Positions 56,887 to 64,000 of a DNA stretch of 64,000 bases are shown one piece after another. The DNA comes from Stemphylium vesicarium. Taxonomy: Eukaryota > Ascomycota > Dothideomycetes > Pleosporales > Pleosporaceae. A program made the translations under genes and the position numbers. The notes under the pieces are model-generated. The model made no database searches. It saw nothing but the letters and a program-made list of their open reading frames with translations, and was not told the origin of the DNA. The stretch's first letter is position 1, and every line of letters starts with the position of its first letter. The stretch is from contig QXCR01000005.1 in the NCBI GenBank assembly GCA_004380135.1, positions 186,001 through 250,000 on the forward strand. The letters run 5' to 3'.

Positions 56887-58404
56887 CTACGAGGAGATGT
56901 CACTGCCGTTCCTCAGGTGCATCTTGTTCATATCGCCGTTTTGCTGCGGCATCTGCGCCAACCAGCTAGGCGGCGCCATACCAGTCTGATCATGGATGGT
57001 GCTCAGCAGAGGCGGCAGACTCTGGAAGAGGTTGCGAATCGGAGCAGAAGGATCAGCCATGCCATCACTGCCTTGGCTGCCCGTGTTCCAAACATTGATC
57101 TTAGGCTGGAGACCCTTGATAGCGTTGCCGTTTGCCTGAGCAAGCTTCTCGTAGGTGCCGTTGGTGAGCATGAGATATTGCATGAGACCCTGGGGACCGC
57201 CCAGGACATTGGCCATGTCGCCGTAGGCTTTTGCCATTGCAGAGAGACCTTCGGCTTCGCGTTGTTGTGCGATGAGGTGGGCCTGGGCCTGACGCTCCTG
57301 GGTGAAGTACTCGGCTTCGGCCGCGCGCTTGGAAACGATGAAGTTCGCCTCAGCTTCGCGCTCTTTCGCCTGGAAGTCCGCCTCGGCGTCGCGTAGGCGG
57401 CGGAAAGCGGCGGCTTCTGCTTCGGCTTGCTCGCTGTATCTGTTACCCTCGGCAGCCTTCTCCTGCGCGTAGAGCTCTGCATCTGCCTTTTGCTGCGAAG
57501 ACTCCTTTTCAATCTTCGCCTGCACGACCTTGGTGGCTCGGAGACGCTCAAGTTCCATGAGCGCCCTCTTCTTCTCGACCTCCATCTGCAGCTCGGCATC
57601 GCGGCGCTCAGCTTCACGCTTAGCATTGATTCTCGCCACGTTGAGATCGCGACCAATCTCAATCTCCTTGTCGGTGAACTTGGCGTCAGCAGTTGCCTTC
57701 TCGGCTTTGCGTTCGGTTTCGAGGACAGCGGTTTGGGCGTGGATCTTGGCGACTTCTTGCTTTGTCTTTCCTTGCTTCTCAGCTTCTCCGACCTCACCCT
57801 GCATACGAGCATGAGCGACGTCGACCTTAGCTTGGTTGAGAGCACCCTCGTGGGCCTTGCGAGAAAGGAAAGCAAAGTACTCCGAGCCGGGCGTGTCTTG
57901 GAGCTCCTTGACGTTTGCGTTGTAGATGCAAAGACCGAATTGATCAAGCTCAGATTGTACTTGCTGGATGACCTTATCCTTGAATATCTTGCGCTCGCGG
58001 AAGAGCTCCTCCATTGTCATAGTAGAGACAATCGAGCGTGTCTCGCCCTCAATAATACCCTTGACAATCTCCTGGACATGGCTGCGTCCCTCGGCTACAC
58101 TAACGACGCCCTTGGCTGCAGTCTGTGTCGGCCTACCGTCACTCTCTCCAGTGAGTAAAACGGCGTACTTCTCTAGAGCGTCTGGGCTATCTTTAGGACC
58201 AATGGTGAAGACTGCTGGGAGAGCAAACTTGAGCTTCTCAATAGTCATAGCCTGCAGGGCCATGGAGAAGTCGAAAGGCGTGATAGAGATCTTAGAGACT
58301 TTTTGTAGAGGGTATACAAAAGCCTTCTTCTTGATAAGAACCTTTTGGATCCCCACACCCGTAATTACGAGGTAGGAATTCGGCTCGGCGACATGGTACC
58401 ACAT
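56887..58404 (-). CDS. flotillin-like SPFH-domain protein
   Basis: A single exon of 505 aa. The N-terminal SPFH/Band 7 domain starts MWYHVAEPNSYLVITGVGIQ and contains VEGRSHVQ-like sequence (SVAEGRSHVQEIVKGIIEGE). A long charged coiled coil of Ala/Glu-rich heptads follows, from about residue 200 to 400 (EAEKQGKTKQEVAKIHAQTA). The C-terminal region includes GLSAMAKAYGDMANVLGGPQ, typical of flotillins. Filamentous ascomycetes carry one flotillin (FloA in Aspergillus nidulans), found in sterol-rich plasma-membrane patches and linked to hyphal growth; budding yeast lacks it. The Gly-rich hydrophobic start lacks a signal peptide, as expected for a protein anchored on the cytosolic face. Confidence 0.93.
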   Translation of the reverse strand: MWYHVAEPNSYLVITGVGIQKVLIKKKAFVYPLQKVSKISITPFDFSMALQAMTIEKLKFALPAVFTIGPKDSPDALEKYAVLLTGESDGRPTQTAAKGVVSVAEGRSHVQEIVKGIIEGETRSIVSTMTMEELFRERKIFKDKVIQQVQSELDQFGLCIYNANVKELQDTPGSEYFAFLSRKAHEGALNQAKVDVAHARMQGEVGEAEKQGKTKQEVAKIHAQTAVLETERKAEKATADAKFTDKEIEIGRDLNVARINAKREAERRDAELQMEVEKKRALMELERLRATKVVQAKIEKESSQQKADAELYAQEKAAEGNRYSEQAEAEAAAFRRLRDAEADFQAKEREAEANFIVSKRAAEAEYFTQERQAQAHLIAQQREAEGLSAMAKAYGDMANVLGGPQGLMQYLMLTNGTYEKLAQANGNAIKGLQPKINVWNTGSQGSDGMADPSAPIRNLFQSLPPLLSTIHDQTGMAPPSWLAQMPQQNGDMNKMHLRNGSDISS

Positions 58405-59650
58405 GTTGACGATTGGTGGGCTACTAGGTTGATAAGTGTGTTACTGAAGTTGACGTATACTGTTGATTTAACTCGGAGTCGGTGGTGTATTATTCAGGTA
58501 CGGACTTGTGAGGTGAGGAGGTAATGTAGGCTTTTAAATATGAGTCGGCCTTCGTGAGAATAGTGAAAGATTTGGTTCTGGGTGCCTATGGCAGTGCTAA
58601 GAACGACTGCGCAACTTGCTCACAAAGAACCAAAGATGTTGTACCGTACCAAACTTGAAGTGGTGACGATGATTGATGTTCAGGTGATTGAGGCAAAATG
58701 AGCGCCATGTCTATACTCTTATACATCGTCAGATCAAAATGAATACCGCGCATCGAGCAATATTGCCGCAAGAACGGCATGCACATGTGTATCGCCCGGT
58801 GAGGTTATTCGTCTAGACTGACTGAGGCGGTGGCACGTGCGCCATGCTAGTCTCAAGAAGGGCCTTGAGGCAATAACGAGTCTGCCTTACGCCACGCACA
58901 GCCACGGCATGCGGCCTAAAGCGACGCAGGGGCTTTCTTCTGGAAAGATTGTCCTATACCCGGTGACCCGACATGTCCAAGATCGAACTGCGCAGCTTAT
59001 CCCCGAGCGTTCCATGATTGTTCCAAGCCAATCGCTAGAAACTACGCCCTCAGGCCAGCAGAGACAGGGCAGCCCGAAAAGCACATAAGACAGGCAGTCT
59101 CCGCTTTGCGCATGCTGCGCTAAACAGGCCGCCTTTGTCTGACCATCCTCAAGACCTCAAGACCTCTGCTTTCACTGCGCCAAGTTCTTCGGCCCCGATA
59201 TCTCGAAGATCTTACAACTCAGGGCCGCTCAATTCGCTTAGCCTTGTACGTTCAGGCATCCAACACCAGGTCGTACCATCACGAGACCTCGACTGCGGCC
59301 TTACTTGGCACTAGCCGCGATGATGCAAGGCTGAGATGGGGCAGACCTCCGGAGCATCACACTCACATTAGATAGTACGCTTTGCCGTGATCCGTGAGAT
59401 AACATCTTGATGACTCTTCCGTCTTTCGCCACTGGATACGGAAAACCATGGGTTGGTAACGAGCGCAAGTCGTCGACGGAACTGGACTTGAGAGGGAATA
59501 ATCTGGTAATTCGCTCACGCAAATCAACAAACCCATCACCCAACATACTTTTTCGCAGAATAGACTTTCAACATCGGACTTTTCTTCTAACACAGAACAC
59601 CACAACTCGAAAGAAATCCCTCAGTTGATGAAAGTACAACAAAAGAAAAC
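58405..59650. other. divergent intergenic region between flotillin and a small uncharacterised gene
   Basis: An AT-rich TATTTAAA reading on the minus strand at 58533-58540 is a possible TATA-like element for flotillin, about 130 bp before its ATG. No gene is apparent in the rest. Confidence 0.5.
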
Positions 59651-60373
59651 ATGTCACCAAACGAAAAGACGGATGCATCTCCTCCCGAATACTCAGCATG
59701 CAACTCCGCACCCCAACCCTCATCACCCTCATCACGCAACCAAACCATCCTCAACCAACTAAGCAGCACACGCACCCGCCACATCCAATCCGTAATCGAG
59801 CGACACATAATCCCCATCATCGAGCAGCGAACCACCTACGGCATAGCGCAGACCACAATCGCCATGCTCCCCTCCGACATTCCCCTTCCCGTAGTCGAAG
59901 AGACAAAATCAGAATTCAGCTTCGCTACCGACGCAGACCCCAAATCTGTCGAGGTCATTGGTTTTGCCTCGGAAGACGAGCCCAAAGTCGTAAGGCTGGA
60001 GGATCAGATGAATCGCACCGAGTTCTGGAGACCACAGGCGGTGATTGATGAGCTGGAGGCTATGTTGAGTTTGAATCTGAATGCGAGCCCCGTTTTAACG
60101 GGGCAGATGGGACGTGGAGGAGCGGGTGTGGGGGAGAGTGCGCCGCGGCATTCGATGAGGCACTTTTTGGGTAGGGTTATGCCCTCGCTGGGGCCAGAGC
60201 AGCTGTCTCCCAGCGGTAATCCGGAGGTCGGCGTCAGGCAGATGGATGGTAGGGGATTGGTTATGGTGAAAGCGAGACTGGAGGAGATATGCTTGAGGAC
60301 TGTTAGCGAGTTTGGCTTGTACGATACCATGTCGAAGCAGTGTGTAATTGTTCGCGTGGATGCGGGATGCTGA
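59651..60373 (+). CDS. conserved uncharacterised fungal protein
   Basis: A single exon of 240 aa with an A-rich start context. The N-terminal 40 residues are Ser/Pro-rich. A helix follows (RTRHIQSVIERHIIPIIEQR), then LEDQMNRTEFWRPQAVIDEL near residue 117, and the C-terminus reads ARLEEICLRTVSEFGLYDTM then KQCVIVRVDAGC. The ending VxVRVDA(R/G)C is familiar from fungal hypothetical proteins, but I cannot attach a function. There is no signal peptide or membrane segment. Coding is supported by frame length, composition and that ending. Confidence 0.78.
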   Translation: MSPNEKTDASPPEYSACNSAPQPSSPSSRNQTILNQLSSTRTRHIQSVIERHIIPIIEQRTTYGIAQTTIAMLPSDIPLPVVEETKSEFSFATDADPKSVEVIGFASEDEPKVVRLEDQMNRTEFWRPQAVIDELEAMLSLNLNASPVLTGQMGRGGAGVGESAPRHSMRHFLGRVMPSLGPEQLSPSGNPEVGVRQMDGRGLVMVKARLEEICLRTVSEFGLYDTMSKQCVIVRVDAGC

Positions 60374-60573
60374 CACGGAGTTTGGTATATGCAGATCAAT
60401 TCCATGTAGACTTGTAGAAGTACAAGTCCGAACGGGCGACATAGATGCATGACCTAGCCACTATAAGCTATCAGTGTACTGATAATACAAAAATGCAACA
60501 AAAAATAACCCGTCGCACTTGCGAGCAACATGCTGCACATTGCAGGGAGGTCGCTAACGATGCAAAAAAGAAA

Positions 60574-60660
60574 CTCCCCCGGAAAGGCTCGAACTTTCAA
60601 CCTCCTGATAAGCTACTACTAGTAACAGTCAGACGCGCTAGCCAATTGCGCCACGGAGGA
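60574..60660 (-). tRNA. tRNA-Asn(GTT) with a 13-nt intron
   Basis: The minus strand folds as a cloverleaf. The acceptor stem is TCCTCCG with CGGGGGA (one G-U pair), and the D arm is GCGC-loop-GCGC. The anticodon stem TCTGA pairs with TCAGG, the T arm is GAAAG-TTCGAGC-CTTTC, and the discriminator base is G. The anticodon loop is CT-GTT-A..A, giving anticodon GTT (Asn). It is interrupted one base after the anticodon by a 13-nt intron (60610-60622), the canonical position for nuclear tRNA introns. Total length is 87 nt before splicing. Confidence 0.93.
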
Positions 60661-60919
60661 GGTTTGTGAGTGAAAACGCGGAATGCGCTTCGGTTATGAG
60701 CTTCGATGAAAGATTGAACATGAGAATAAAATATATCTAGAGGTTATATGCCAGGCGATGCGGCTCGCCTAACGTGGGACGTAGTCGGTCTAGTAGTCAC
60801 GTTCCGCGAGGAGCCCCACTACATGCAACTTAACGGGGTCTTCTCGGACATGTCACCCTCGTGTTCGTAGAGATATCAATTCGTTGGCGTTATCGTCATT
60901 GGAAGGGTGTACTTTGTTT

Positions 60920-62186
60920 CTATGCTTGCTCTGCGTCGCTCTTAAGGACCACTATGCCATACGGATCTCTGTCGACCTCGCTGACGGCAATCTCAAAATC
61001 TTCGTCTGCCAAAGCCTCTTCGAATTCCTGGTTATCCTTGTGCTCTTCTCTGAACTTGGTCCATTCCTCCTGAACCGCCTCTTCCAACTTCATGCTCATG
61101 ACCTCGGCCAAAAATCCGCGCTCGGAGTTGCTGTGGAACAGGCTGATAACCACACGTCCCTGCTCAATTGCAGCAAGCGTCGCATGGTGATCCATCTCGC
61201 CAGTAAAAAGCATATCAACGTCCAGGCCGCTGAGCAAACCCGACCCTGAGCCTGCGCAGATGCCTATGCTTCGTATCTCGATGTCTGAGATTGTCTTCTC
61301 TTGAGGTATAGCGATTGGAAAGCCCTTGGGATTGTTAAGTCCCTTGCCGATGCGGTCTAGTAGTGTAGGAAGCGGCTGCGGACGGTCGAATCTTACGATG
61401 CGGCCCATGCCTGCATTGGGATGCGATGTGAGTTCCGGTGATTGGGGCTTGATGACTTCCCGCTTGTGTGGAGCAGTGAGCGGGACCGCAGAAGCAGGCG
61501 GCTCGCCGAAACGGAGGGTGCGCTGACTAGGCTGATGGTGTAGCATGAATGTTGGACGTTTCTTCTCAATGAACGGATCGTCATCGGTCTCGTCCTTGAT
61601 AGGGTTTGAAGGTTCCGACTGAGCATCTACATCTGAAGACTCATTCACGATTTTGGTGCCTGTGACAATATCTGCTAACCAGTCACCAAGCCCTCCTGGT
61701 GCCGCGTCCAATGCAGTGTGTGGACAATATACGCTGATGCCATGACTAGCCAGCCGGAGTAACGATTGTTGTTGTGTGTCGGCAAGGGTCAGGGACTTCA
61801 GGCCCCTAAATATAATAGGATGATAGGCAATAATGATGGAGGAGTTGAGCGCGATAGCTTCGTCGGCGACTGCTTTGGTAAGATCGATGGTGAGAAGGGC
61901 GGTGTTTGACTGGCGGCGAGAGGGATTAAAGGGTGCTTCGAGTAGCAATCCAGTATTGTCCCAAGAGTTGTCTGCAAGCTCTTGCGGATACCTTTGTATC
62001 TATCAGTACTAGAGGTCGGCATTACTCTGTGCCTTTCGTCCACAGCTTGTACCATAATTATGTGCAATATTCAGCACATAAGGAGCAGACTCACAGCTTC
62101 CGCATCGCCCCCACAACCGCCTTTGAAAACGGCGCACAAGTAGTAGTCGCACTCATAGCGAATCGTCGTGCCGTAGATGTAAACAT
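60920..62186 (-). CDS. NIF3-like (NGG1-interacting factor 3) family protein
   Basis: Exons 62095-62186 and 60920-61991 encode about 387 aa. Exon 1 gives MFTSTARRFAMSATTTCAPF and then the conserved start of the family, KAVVGAMRKLYPQELADNSW, which crosses the intron and is followed by DNTGLLLEAPFNPS. The signature continues with IIAYHPIIFRGLKSLT and GISVYCPHTALDAAPGG, which contain family metal-site residues (His, Asp). GLDVDMLFTGEMDHHATLAA and ISLFHSNSERGFLAEVM carry the remaining metal ligands. NIF3 proteins form toroidal hexamers with a dinuclear metal site; their reaction is unsettled. A middle insertion of about 80 residues (Asp/Glu- and Pro-rich) is longer than in bacterial members. The N-terminus, rich in Ser/Thr/Arg, might target mitochondria. 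Confidence 0.92.
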
Positions 62187-62384
62187 GCAGCCCTACGATG
62201 AGCAATTGCGAAGCAAAGCTACGCGCTCTGCAATCCCACCTCAACGCGCTAGCCACCCCTGCACCCAGAACCGACGTGCGTCATCGGCCCCTCCTCGCCC
62301 GTGGACCGGCCTTTCCTGATTTGGCTGCTCCATCTTATCAGATCCGAAGATAGGAACACTGAATGAATATCATAGCAGTGCCCG

Positions 62385-62855
62385 ATGGATCCACGACACA
62401 AACTCTACAAAACACTCGACACACTTGCAATCGAACCAGATCCCAACGAAACAATGAGTGCGAGGACAGACGCGGAGGCGACCAACGTGCAGGCTACGTC
62501 CAGCGTTACCATGGAGGGACTCAAGAAGAAGTTAGAAGAAGGATTGGGTGCGACCTATGTCGAGATTGAAGATTTGAGTGGTATGTCACAATTCAGTATT
62601 CAGTCAAAAACATGGGGTAGCGTTGGCAAAATTCCAAAAGGGCATTTGAGTCACACGAGCGCGCTGACATTGCGATTAGGCGGATGCGGACAAATGTACG
62701 AGGCAATCATCGTATCACCGCAATTTGCCAAGAAGACAACTCTAGCACGGCACAGACTGGTCAACAGCACATTGAAGCAGGAGATCGCAGCGATACATGC
62801 ATGGACGCCAAAGTGCCATACGCCTGAGGAATGGGAGAAGAAGAAGCCGCAGTAA
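62385..62855 (+). CDS. FRA2: BolA-family protein, Fra2/Bol2 type
   Basis: Exons 62385-62580 and 62680-62855 give 123 aa. The BolA fold runs from MEGLKKKLEEGLGATYVEIE through the splice junction (DLSG joined to GCGQMYEAIIVS) to ARHRLVNSTLKQEIAAIHAW and the tail KCHTPEEWEKKK. The tail and the IHAW..KC..EEW pattern match yeast Fra2 (Bol2) better than the mitochondrial Bol1/Bol3. The conserved Cys in GCGQ and His in RHRLVN are the expected iron-sulfur ligands shared with a monothiol glutaredoxin. Fra2 with Grx3/4 signals cytosolic iron-sulfur status in yeast. The start is uncertain: ATGs at 62385 and 62454 (MSARTD) are both in frame, and the second would fit a cytosolic protein of about 100 aa. 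Its start lies 198 bp from the divergent NIF3-like gene. Confidence 0.9.
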   Translation: MDPRHKLYKTLDTLAIEPDPNETMSARTDAEATNVQATSSVTMEGLKKKLEEGLGATYVEIEDLSGMSQFSIQSKTWGSVGKIPKGHLSHTSALTLRLGGCGQMYEAIIVSPQFAKKTTLARHRLVNSTLKQEIAAIHAWTPKCHTPEEWEKKKPQ

Positions 62856-63012
62856 AGCAGAACACAGGTTGACGTTGGCCGATCAATCGCAACTCGAACG
62901 AGTCAAGATTGGCACCTCACGGTTTATGACAATGATGAAAGTCATGTCTGGATAAGGTGGATGGGAGCCTTCGCATCTAGCGAGCTTGTATGTATTCTTC
63001 ATATCGAGCTTT

Positions 63013-64000
63013 CTAGCTAAGCAGCACCCGAATCTCACCACTAGTACGGGGAAACAAATCTCTCAACCCAGGCTCTTGCTCCTCGTCCTCTTTATCCTCA
63101 TCGTACGTCAAGTCATCCGCGGCTATCATCTTGCCCTCCACAAATTCAAAATCCTCGCAGAACTTGCCAGCAGCTTCTTCGGTGATGTCTTGTATCATCT
63201 TCCGATTGCGTAGCCGTTTTATGTTCTCCGATGCATCAATGAGCGCAGATGGTAGGAAGTCGTCCAGTTGTTGGCTGGTGGCGACTAGTGTGTCTGGCTT
63301 GAACGCGTCTAATTCAGGCACCTTCTTGAGGCTCTCGGGTGAGTCGTTGATGGCTGCAAGGGCATCGAGAAGAGTGACAAGGCCAGACTCATTGATAAGA
63401 TACTGGTGTTGGAAGTCTATGAGCTTGGCAACAGTCTCCTCAATTGTGTCGTCTATATCGCTGACTCGCTCGTTCGCGAAGGCGTATTGTGAAAGCACTT
63501 CCTTTGCGGCGAACAAGCAATTGATCGCGAAAATGGCATTATCAGGATCTTTCATACTTTTTTGTAGGTTCTCGCAACCGTTCAAGAAAGGATCCAGAGC
63601 CTCTGCAAGTACAGCTTGAAATCCCTGACCATCGTCGTCCGTTGCAGCGACTGACGTATCGTAGCTTTTCGCAAGCACTTTCAGTATCTGCAGTGCGCCT
63701 TCTAGGAAATCTGGGGGTGACAGGTCGGCTGGTGCTACAGCAAGATCGCTTTGTACGTTGGCGACGTAGTCTCTCATATTGGCGCGGAACTGTCGCATCG
63801 CAGAAGCCTCTAATGTGTTGAATACATCCAAGACGTCAGAATCTGCACCGAGCAGTTTGGCGAAAGTTCCTTTGTAGAAGCCGATCAAATTCGCAATCTT
63901 ATACGCAAGAGTTGCGTCGTCGTGGCTTTGAACCACTTGCTCGGTTCGCTGCCTCAACAGACGAGCCACACCTGCAAGGTCACGGCTGACTAGTTGGTTC
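63013..64000 (-). CDS. COG6: conserved oligomeric Golgi complex subunit 6, C-terminal part
   Basis: The minus-strand frame stays open to the right window edge, so only the last 328 residues or so are seen. The visible part is all-helical, as expected for a COG subunit. It includes ARLLRQRTEQVVQSHDDATL and AYKIANLIGFYKGTFAKLLG, the Cog6 C-terminal domain near its middle, then VFNTLEASAMRQFRANMRDY. The end reads GLRDLFPRTSGEIRVLLS. COG6 belongs to lobe B of the COG complex, which tethers retrograde vesicles at the Golgi and maintains glycosyltransferase sorting. No intron is seen in the visible part. Confidence 0.88.
   Translation of the reverse strand, partial: NQLVSRDLAGVARLLRQRTEQVVQSHDDATLAYKIANLIGFYKGTFAKLLGADSDVLDVFNTLEASAMRQFRANMRDYVANVQSDLAVAPADLSPPDFLEGALQILKVLAKSYDTSVAATDDDGQGFQAVLAEALDPFLNGCENLQKSMKDPDNAIFAINCLFAAKEVLSQYAFANERVSDIDDTIEETVAKLIDFQHQYLINESGLVTLLDALAAINDSPESLKKVPELDAFKPDTLVATSQQLDDFLPSALIDASENIKRLRNRKMIQDITEEAAGKFCEDFEFVEGKMIAADDLTYDEDKEDEEQEPGLRDLFPRTSGEIRVLLS

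Overview
The window reads as the chromosome of a filamentous ascomycete, most likely a Dothideomycete of the Pleosporales type. This rests on short GT-AG introns of about 45-150 bp with CTAA-like branch sites, compact genes on both strands, an intron-bearing tRNA, and the gene content: secreted large-subunit catalase, flotillin, a PilB-like eisosome protein and F-box/LRR genes. I cannot name the species from sequence alone. Both edges cut genes: an Rco1 homologue on the left (5' end missing) and COG6 on the right (5' end missing).

Left third (1-16.8 kb) is a dense housekeeping block: RCO1 (Rpd3S histone deacetylase), cytosolic asparaginyl-tRNA synthetase, a DOPA 4,5-dioxygenase-family enzyme in five small exons, SRP14 and SGD1/NOM1 sharing a 159 bp divergent promoter, LPD1 (dihydrolipoamide dehydrogenase), SLD2 (replication initiation) and RPN12 (proteasome lid). 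From 16.8 to 21.0 kb lies an unusually long convergent stretch in which I find no gene.

The middle (21-40 kb) holds a C2H2 transcription factor with a long upstream region, SEC24 (COPII coat), a Pil1/Lsp1-type eisosome protein whose start codon appears to be split by an intron, a 3.6 kb divergent intergenic region, a secreted catalase with an upstream TATA box, and a long coiled-coil protein.

The segment 41-51 kb is more accessory in character: a truncated, frameshifted F-box/LRR-like gene, a clearly broken paralogue beside it (in-frame TAG and TAA codons, an exact 17 bp tandem duplication, at least one further frameshift), a conserved uncharacterised protein, and a secreted Ala-rich protein. 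The right end (51-64 kb) carries an uncharacterised Pro/Ser-rich protein, flotillin, another uncharacterised small protein, tRNA-Asn(GTT) with a 13 nt intron, a head-to-head NIF3-like/FRA2 (BolA) pair, and COG6.

There is no operon-like or cluster logic across the window. Several genes act in membrane traffic and membrane domains (SEC24, COG6, SRP14, Pil1-like, flotillin), but this is ordinary gene neighbourhood, not evidence of a shared system. Exon borders were placed by eye from GT/AG sites, reading-frame phase and family resemblance; no alignment or search was run.
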